Origin: DASYQV01 sp036005125
Lineage (GTDB): Bacteria > Acidobacteriota > Vicinamibacteria > Vicinamibacterales > UBA2999
Assembly: GCA_036005125.1 (NCBI GenBank)
Contig: DASYQV010000263.1
Span: 1 to 11,295, forward strand
Direction: 5' to 3'
DNA length: 11,295 nucleotides
In this document: positions 5,853 through 11,295 of the stretch, piece after piece
How positions within the stretch are numbered: the first letter of the stretch is position 1
Layout of the letters: every line of letters begins with the position of its first letter
Program-made: the position numbers and the translations under genes
Notes under the pieces: model-generated
The model's input: only the letters and a program-made list of their open reading frames with translations
Told to the model about the DNA's origin: nothing
Database searches by the model: none

Positions 5853-7427
5853 ATGTCACTGCCGCTGCTGAAACGAGCTCGCGACGATGCTGCGGTGTTC
5901 GTGCGCGTGTCGCCGAAGCGTGGCGGCGCGGACGCGTACGGCTCGAGGAGCGCCCATGCGCTCCTGCCGGGCCGCGCGCTTCGTCCCGGCGAGCAGTACC
6001 GCTTCCACGTCGACATGCAGAGCTGCATCGGCTGCAAGTGCTGCGTCGTCGCGTGCAACGAGCAGAACGGAAATCCTGCGGCGATCAACTGGCGGCGCGT
6101 CGTCGAGATCGAAGGCGGCTGGTATCCGCAGACCGGGCGCTCGTATCTCTCGATGGGCTGCAATCATTGCCTCGAGCCCACCTGCCTCGAGGGGTGCCCC
6201 GTCGACGCGTACAGCAAGGACGCGTTGACCGGCATCGTGCGCCACAGCGCCGACGTCTGCATCGGCTGTCAGTACTGCACGTGGAACTGCTCCTACGGCG
6301 TGCCGCAGTACAACCCCGAGCGCGGCGTGGTCGGCAAGTGCGACATGTGCTACGGGCGGCTCGCGCTGGAGCAGGCGCCGGCATGCGCGAGCGCCTGCCC
6401 TGAGAGTGCCATCCGGATCGAGATCGTCGACGTCGCGACGTGGCGGATCGCCTGCGACGCGGAGCGGCAGCCGGCGGGCGTGCCCGCCGGCGACGGCTCG
6501 TTTTCGACGACGCGTGTGACCGTTCCCGACACGCTCGCGCCGAATGCGAAGCCGCCGGGTCTTACGCATGTTGCACCGGCGGAGCCGCACTGGCCGCTCG
6601 TGATCATGACGGTGCTCACGCAGCTCTCGGTCGGCGCATTCGCAACACTCTGGCTGTTGCAGGTGCTCGGCGCCGTCGGTCTTGGCTCCGCTGGCGTGAC
6701 GACGCTCTTTGTCGGCGCCGTCGCGCTTGCCGCCTCGACACTCCACCTCGGACGTCCGATCCACGCATATCGCGCGCTGAAGATGTGGCGCCGCTCGTGG
6801 CTGAGCCGTGAGGTTCTGCTGTTCGCAGGCTTCTCGGCGGTAGCGGCTTTGTACGCCAGCGTGCTCTGGTTCGGCCTGCCCGGCGCGCCGGTGCTCGGGC
6901 CGCTCACGGTGGCGCTCGGCATCAGCGGCGTCTTCGCCAGCGCCTGCATCTATCGCGTACCGTCGCGTCCGGCGTGGAACACGTGGTACACGACCGCGCA
7001 GTTCTTCCTCACGGCGGCAGTGCTCGGGCCGCTCTTTGTCGCAACGCTCGGCACGGGGAGTCTGCGCTGGCTTGGAATCGCGGCCGCGGGCCTGGCAGCA
7101 TTGAAGCTCGTGCTCCTGACAGTGCGCTTCCTCGCGATGACTGCCTCCGATCGCATCGAGCTTCGCGGAACCGCACGGCTCCTCTCGACGACGCTCCAGC
7201 CGCACTTCATTTTGCGCGGCGTGCTGTTGGCGCTTGGCGGGATCCTGCTGCCGCTTCTCTTTAATCGCGCCGGCATGAGCCCCGGCCCGTACGACGCGGG
7301 GTTTCCGGCAGCCGCGTGGGCGTTTGCTGCCGCCGGCGAGATTCTCGAGCGATATCTGTTCTTCGTCAGCGTCGTGCCGACGCATCTCGCCGCGCCATAC
7401 CTGTCGCTCAACGCGGAGGCGGCATGA
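5853..7427 (+). CDS. Fused DmsB-like four-[4Fe-4S] protein and DmsC-like membrane anchor, electron donor to nitrate reductase
   Basis: A 524-residue fusion. The N-terminal half is a polyferredoxin-type subunit with four cysteine sets: C58/61/64/68, C103/106/111/115, C136/139/142/146 and C163/166/178/182, enough for four [4Fe-4S] clusters as in DmsB. A linker (about 190-245) leads to a DmsC-type anchor with about eight membrane helices (roughly 248-270, 280-297, 318-340, 345-365, 377-398, 404-424, 452-470, 484-508). It includes the family-like LHLGRPIHAYRAL (297-309) and SWLSREVL. The expected job is to oxidise membrane quinol and pass electrons to the molybdoenzyme encoded next. No Tat signal is present, so the clusters face the cytoplasm. 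The ATG at 5853 is preferred because of AGAAGGAG; an in-frame ATG at 5808 would add 15 residues that look unrelated. The stop overlaps the nasA start by ATGA. Assignment to nitrate reduction is by context; the family also serves DMSO and other reductases. Confidence 0.9.
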   Translation: MSLPLLKRARDDAAVFVRVSPKRGGADAYGSRSAHALLPGRALRPGEQYRFHVDMQSCIGCKCCVVACNEQNGNPAAINWRRVVEIEGGWYPQTGRSYLSMGCNHCLEPTCLEGCPVDAYSKDALTGIVRHSADVCIGCQYCTWNCSYGVPQYNPERGVVGKCDMCYGRLALEQAPACASACPESAIRIEIVDVATWRIACDAERQPAGVPAGDGSFSTTRVTVPDTLAPNAKPPGLTHVAPAEPHWPLVIMTVLTQLSVGAFATLWLLQVLGAVGLGSAGVTTLFVGAVALAASTLHLGRPIHAYRALKMWRRSWLSREVLLFAGFSAVAALYASVLWFGLPGAPVLGPLTVALGISGVFASACIYRVPSRPAWNTWYTTAQFFLTAAVLGPLFVATLGTGSLRWLGIAAAGLAALKLVLLTVRFLAMTASDRIELRGTARLLSTTLQPHFILRGVLLALGGILLPLLFNRAGMSPGPYDAGFPAAAWAFAAAGEILERYLFFVSVVPTHLAAPYLSLNAEAA

Positions 7428-9610
7428 ACGTGAGGCGATGGCTCGGCCTCGACACCGCCGCGGAGCGGTACGCGTATGCGGTCGATCCGGTTTCAGGCTA
7501 CGTGTCCGCTCGGAAGGTTGCGGACCGCTGGGTGTCGACCACGTGCGGCTACTGCTCGGTGGGATGCGGCATGTTCATCGGCGTGAAGGACGGCCGCGCC
7601 GTCACCGTCCGTGGCAATCCGGATCATCCCGTGAACCGCGGAATGCTGTGTCCGAAAGGGCTGTCGGAGCACGAAACGCTGGCCGCGCCGGGCCGCGCGC
7701 GACATCCGCTGCTGAAGCGCGACGGCCGGCTCACGCGCGTGACGTGGGACACGGCGCTCCAGACCATGACGGCGCGGTTCCGCGGCGTCCAGCAGAAGTA
7801 CGGCGCCGGCGCCCTTGGCGTCATCAGCACCGGCCAGCTCGTCACCGAGGAGTTCTATACGCTCGGCAAGCTGGTGCAGCTCGGTTTCGGCACCTCGAAT
7901 TACGACGGCAACACGACGTTGTGCATGTCCACCGCCGTCTCGGGCTACAAGCGGTCGTTCGGCAGCGACGGGCCGCCGGGCGCGTACGAGGACCTCGAGC
8001 GCGCGGACGTCATCCTCCTTATCGGCGCCAACATCGCGGACAACCATCCCATTCTGTGCCGACGGCTTCAGGACAACCCCAACGCAACGCTGGTTGTGGT
8101 CGACCCGCGCGTGACCAAGACGGCGATGATGGCCGATCTCCATCTCGCCATCCGCCCGCGGTCGGACCTCGCGCTCCTCAACGGCATGATCCACCTGGCG
8201 ATCGAGGACGGGCTCGTCGATCGCGAGTACATCGACGCTCACACGACCGGATTCGATGCGCTGCGCGAGTCGGTGCGCGAGTGCACTCCCGAGCGAGTGG
8301 CGGAAATCACCGGACTGTCGCCCGATCTGATCAGACGCACGGCATGGCTCTACGCGACGGCCCGCGCGGCGTTCATCGGCTGGACGATGGGCGTGAACCA
8401 CAGCACGAAGGGAACGGAAACGGTGAACGCGATCAACAACCTCGCGCTCATCACGCGGAACATCGGCCGGCCCGGCGCCGCTCCGTTCTCGATTACGGGC
8501 CAGTGCAATGCGATGGGCACGCGCGAGGCCGGGTTCGCATCCGGTCTTCCCGGTTACCGCCGATTCGAGAACAAAGCCGACCGTGAAGCGCTCGCAGCGA
8601 TCTGGGACGTGCCCGTCGAGCGCATCCCTTCCGCGCGCGGCCTCGCGTATCCCGACATCATCGAAGCGGCCCTGAGCCGGCGCATCCGCGCCCTCTGGAT
8701 CATTGCCACCAATCCCATCGTGTCGTTCCCGAATCTCGGCGTCCTGAGACAGGCGCTCCAGGAGGTCGAGTTCCTGGTCGTGCAGGACGGGTTTCATCCA
8801 ACGCCGACGTCCGAGCTCGCCGACCTCGTGCTGCCCGCGGCGATCTGGGGAGAAAAGGAGGGCACCTACACCAACTCCGAACGGCGCGTCAGCAAGGTCA
8901 ATCCGGCGGTTGCGCCTCCAGGCGAGGCGCGCCCGGACTTCGACATCTTTCTTCAGGTGGCTGGCGTGCTTGGCGTTCGCGACACGCTGTTTCCAGGCTG
9001 GGCCACGCCGGAAGACGCCTTCAACGAGTGGAAGCGCGTCTCGGCCGGCCGGCTCTGCGACTACTCGGGGATGACGTACGAAGCCATCGAGCGGCACGGT
9101 GGGATCCAGTGGCCGTACCCTTCACACGCAGACGCTCCGGGCTCGTCAACGCGGTTGTATACGAACGGTGGCTTTCAGACCGAGGACGGCCGCGCGCGGC
9201 TGGTTCCGACTGCGTGGGAACCGTTTCCGGAGCCGCCGACCGAGGAGTTTCCGCTCGTCCTCAACACCGGGCGTACGGTCGAGCACTGGCACACCCGCAC
9301 GAAGACCGGGCAGGTCCCGATTCTCCAGCGACTCTCACCCGACGCGTGGGTGGACATGAACCCGCGCGATGCACGCCTCGCGAAGCTCAAGGCGCAGGAC
9401 CGCGTGGACGTCGTGTCGAGGCGCGGCCGCATCCGGAACGTGCGGCTTCGCGTCACCGAGACGGTCGCTCCCGGACACGTGTTCGTTCCCTTTCATTACG
9501 CGGAGGCGAACGCGAATCAGGTCACGCAAAGCGCGTTCGATCCGATCTCGCGCGAGCCGAACTACAAGCAATCGGCCGTGCGGGTCGAGCGGGCCGGAGA
9601 CGCGCGATGA
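7424..9610 (+). CDS. nasA: Assimilatory nitrate reductase catalytic subunit (NasA/NarB type)
   Basis: A 728-residue molybdopterin oxidoreductase that reduces nitrate to nitrite in the cytoplasm. The N-terminal domain binds one [4Fe-4S] through C41, C44, C48 and C76, with the conserved CPKG following. C167 in NTTLCMSTAVSGYK fits the cysteine that ligates molybdenum in NarB/Nap-type enzymes. Further hallmarks are GQCNAMGTREAG (359-370), WGEKEGTYTNSERRVS (475-490) and a C-terminal cofactor-binding domain ending in HYAEANANQVT and FDPISREPNYKQSAVRVE. There is no Tat signal (the RR near the N-terminus is not followed by a hydrophobic segment) and no C-terminal BFD [2Fe-2S] domain as in Klebsiella NasA. 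The size is close to cyanobacterial NarB. About 35 extra residues precede the first cysteine. The ATG overlaps the upstream stop (ATGA), with GGAGG 5 nt before it. It overlaps nirB in the same way. Confidence 0.95.
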   Translation: MNVRRWLGLDTAAERYAYAVDPVSGYVSARKVADRWVSTTCGYCSVGCGMFIGVKDGRAVTVRGNPDHPVNRGMLCPKGLSEHETLAAPGRARHPLLKRDGRLTRVTWDTALQTMTARFRGVQQKYGAGALGVISTGQLVTEEFYTLGKLVQLGFGTSNYDGNTTLCMSTAVSGYKRSFGSDGPPGAYEDLERADVILLIGANIADNHPILCRRLQDNPNATLVVVDPRVTKTAMMADLHLAIRPRSDLALLNGMIHLAIEDGLVDREYIDAHTTGFDALRESVRECTPERVAEITGLSPDLIRRTAWLYATARAAFIGWTMGVNHSTKGTETVNAINNLALITRNIGRPGAAPFSITGQCNAMGTREAGFASGLPGYRRFENKADREALAAIWDVPVERIPSARGLAYPDIIEAALSRRIRALWIIATNPIVSFPNLGVLRQALQEVEFLVVQDGFHPTPTSELADLVLPAAIWGEKEGTYTNSERRVSKVNPAVAPPGEARPDFDIFLQVAGVLGVRDTLFPGWATPEDAFNEWKRVSAGRLCDYSGMTYEAIERHGGIQWPYPSHADAPGSSTRLYTNGGFQTEDGRARLVPTAWEPFPEPPTEEFPLVLNTGRTVEHWHTRTKTGQVPILQRLSPDAWVDMNPRDARLAKLKAQDRVDVVSRRGRIRNVRLRVTETVAPGHVFVPFHYAEANANQVTQSAFDPISREPNYKQSAVRVERAGDAR

Positions 9611-11295
9611 AGAAGCTCGTGGTCGTCGGCAACGGCATGGCCGGAATCGCGTGTGTCGAGCAGATTCTCAAGTACACGCCGCAGTTCGAGATCACGGTCT
9701 TCGGGGACGAGACGCACGTCAACTACAACCGCATCATGCTGTCCTCCGTGCTCGCCGGCGAGCGGACGACCGACGACATCGTCCTCAACCCGCTCGAGTG
9801 GTATCAGCAGCACGACATCCGGCTGAGGCTCGGCGTGCGGGTTGTGGACGTCGATGCCACTCACAAGACGGTGACGGGCGATGACGGCAGCACCACGCCG
9901 TACGACATGCTGCTGATTGCAACCGGGAGCTCGGCCTGGCTTCCGCCGATCGAAGGGCTCGACAAAGACGGCGTGCTCGCCTTCCGCACGCTCGATGATA
10001 CACGTGAGCTCATTCGACGGGCCGGCCCGCACACCAAAGCCGTCGTCATCGGCGGCGGGCTGCTCGGACTCGAAGCCGCGCGCGGGCTGCAGGTGCAGGG
10101 CTGCGACGTCACGGTCGTGCATCTGATGGACACGTTGATGGAGCGGCAGCTCGACGCTGTCGGCGGCAGGTACCTCACGACGAAGATGGAGCAGCTCGGC
10201 GTCAGAGTCCTCCTCGAACGATCCACCAGAGCCATCCTCGGCAACGGCGCGGCAACGGGCGTCGAGTTCTCAGATGGCAGCCGTATCGAGGCGAATGTCG
10301 TGGTGGTGGCAGCCGGCATCCGCCCGAATGTCGATCTCGGGCGCAAAGCCGGTCTTCAGGTCAACCGCGGAATCGTGGTGAACGACTACATGGAGACGTC
10401 GAACCCGGACATCTTCGCGGTGGGTGAGTGCGTCGAGCACAACGGCATCTGCTATGGCCTCGTGGCCCCGCTGTTCGAACAGGGCAAGGTGGTCGCCGCG
10501 ACACTCACCGGCAACAGAGGACCTGTCTACACGGGCACGGTGCAGGCGGCCAAGTTGAAGATCATGGGCGTCGACGTGTTCTCCGCCGGCGATTGGGCCA
10601 ACGCGCCCGACCACGTGCGCTTCGAAGATCCGGGCCAGGGGTGCTATCGCCGCGTCGCGATCAAGCACGGAAAACTGGCTGGCGTGATTCTCGTCGGCGA
10701 TACCTCAGACAGCCATCGCTATCTCGATTGGCTGCGCACCGGCACCGAGCTCGGCGCGCAGCGCCGCGAGCTGCTCTTTCCGCCGCCGTCGTCGGATGCC
10801 GGCGGCGACGTGGCGGCGATGGCCGACAGCTTCACCGTGTGTGGATGCGTCGGCGTGACCAAGGGCGCGATCATCCACGCCATCCACGAGCAGGGGATCA
10901 ACACCCTATCTCAGTTGAAAGAGTGCACGCGCGCCAGCACCGGGTGCGGCACGTGCGCGAGCCTGTGCCAGGGACTGTTGCGCGCCGTCGCTCCCGACTT
11001 CGAAGACGAGAAGAAGAAGGTGATGTGTGCGTGCGTCCCCTTTGCCGAGGATCGCCTGCGCGAGATCCTGCGTAGCCAGAAACTGAAATCGGTGCAGGAG
11101 GTGCTCGAGATCTACGGCAACGGCGTGGGCTGCGAGGTCTGCAAGCCGGCGTTGAGCTACATGCTCGACATGCTGTGGTGCGGCGATCACGACGAAGACC
11201 GGTCCGCACGGTTCATCAACGACCGCGTCCACGCGAACATCCAGAAGGATGGCACCTTCTCGGTCGTGCCGCGCATGCGCGGCGGCGTCACCACG
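9607..11295 (+). CDS. nirB: NAD(P)H nitrite reductase large subunit NirB, 3' end cut by window edge
   Basis: 563 residues are visible with no stop; the family is usually about 800-850, so the sirohaem domain is mostly missing. NirB takes electrons from NAD(P)H through FAD and iron-sulphur centres to sirohaem and reduces nitrite to ammonium in the cytoplasm. Seen here are the FAD site GNGMAG (8-13) with NYNRIMLSSVLAGE (39-52), the NAD(P)-binding GGGLLGLEAA (149-158), a first BFD-like [2Fe-2S] set (C412, C414, C447, C450) and a second similar set (C474, C476, C509, C512). The start of the nitrite/sulphite reductase ferredoxin-like domain follows (ARFINDRVHANIQKDGTFSV). The start ATG shares ATGA with the nasA stop, so nitrate and nitrite reduction are coupled at translation. 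A nirD gene may follow beyond the edge. Confidence 0.96.
   Translation, partial: MKKLVVVGNGMAGIACVEQILKYTPQFEITVFGDETHVNYNRIMLSSVLAGERTTDDIVLNPLEWYQQHDIRLRLGVRVVDVDATHKTVTGDDGSTTPYDMLLIATGSSAWLPPIEGLDKDGVLAFRTLDDTRELIRRAGPHTKAVVIGGGLLGLEAARGLQVQGCDVTVVHLMDTLMERQLDAVGGRYLTTKMEQLGVRVLLERSTRAILGNGAATGVEFSDGSRIEANVVVVAAGIRPNVDLGRKAGLQVNRGIVVNDYMETSNPDIFAVGECVEHNGICYGLVAPLFEQGKVVAATLTGNRGPVYTGTVQAAKLKIMGVDVFSAGDWANAPDHVRFEDPGQGCYRRVAIKHGKLAGVILVGDTSDSHRYLDWLRTGTELGAQRRELLFPPPSSDAGGDVAAMADSFTVCGCVGVTKGAIIHAIHEQGINTLSQLKECTRASTGCGTCASLCQGLLRAVAPDFEDEKKKVMCACVPFAEDRLREILRSQKLKSVQEVLEIYGNGVGCEVCKPALSYMLDMLWCGDHDEDRSARFINDRVHANIQKDGTFSVVPRMRGGVTT

Noticed and set aside
5856..7385. 509-residue minus-strand open frame opposite the DmsBC-like fusion
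   Set aside because: Antisense to sixteen correctly spaced cluster cysteines in the real gene; composition is that of a shadow frame.
7493..9097. 534-residue minus-strand open frame opposite nasA
   Set aside because: Antisense to clear molybdoenzyme motifs; no start signal or recognisable domain.

Overview
The window is a high-GC stretch of a Gram-negative chromosome carrying a nitrate-assimilation island. A beta-barrel outer-membrane protein, dense in-frame packing and the type of intergenic repeats suggest a soil bacterium. From memory of similar repeats and of fused electron-transfer subunits I lean towards Acidobacteriota, but nothing here proves the phylum.

Leftward arm (minus strand, read from about 5332 down to 1): an alginate-export-type outer-membrane porin, then a Tat-exported NrtA-like nitrate-binding protein, an NrtB-like permease, a 315-bp gap filled by a large fold-back element, and two different NrtC/NrtD-type ATPases. 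The second ATPase overlaps the first by one base and runs off the left edge. Together they form a nitrate/nitrite uptake system from outer membrane to cytoplasm.

Centre (5333-5852): a divergent intergenic region of about 520 bp with a tandem double hairpin, a 16-bp operator-like dyad and several smaller dyads. It is the likely control region for both arms. I see no convincing gene in it.

Rightward arm (plus strand, 5853 to the right edge): a fusion of a DmsB-like four-cluster iron-sulphur protein with a DmsC-like membrane anchor, then a cytoplasmic molybdopterin nitrate reductase (NasA/NarB type), then the large subunit of NAD(P)H nitrite reductase (NirB, cut by the right edge). Each junction is a 4-base ATGA overlap, so the three are translationally coupled. 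The expected route is nitrate import, reduction to nitrite by NasA fed from the membrane quinol pool through the fused subunit, then reduction to ammonium by NirB.

The most notable points are the quinol-type electron supply to an assimilatory nitrate reductase, the complementary degeneracy of the two ATPases, the porin at the head of the uptake operon, and the 266-bp fold-back element inside that operon. No wholly unknown system is visible; the novelty lies in how known parts are combined.
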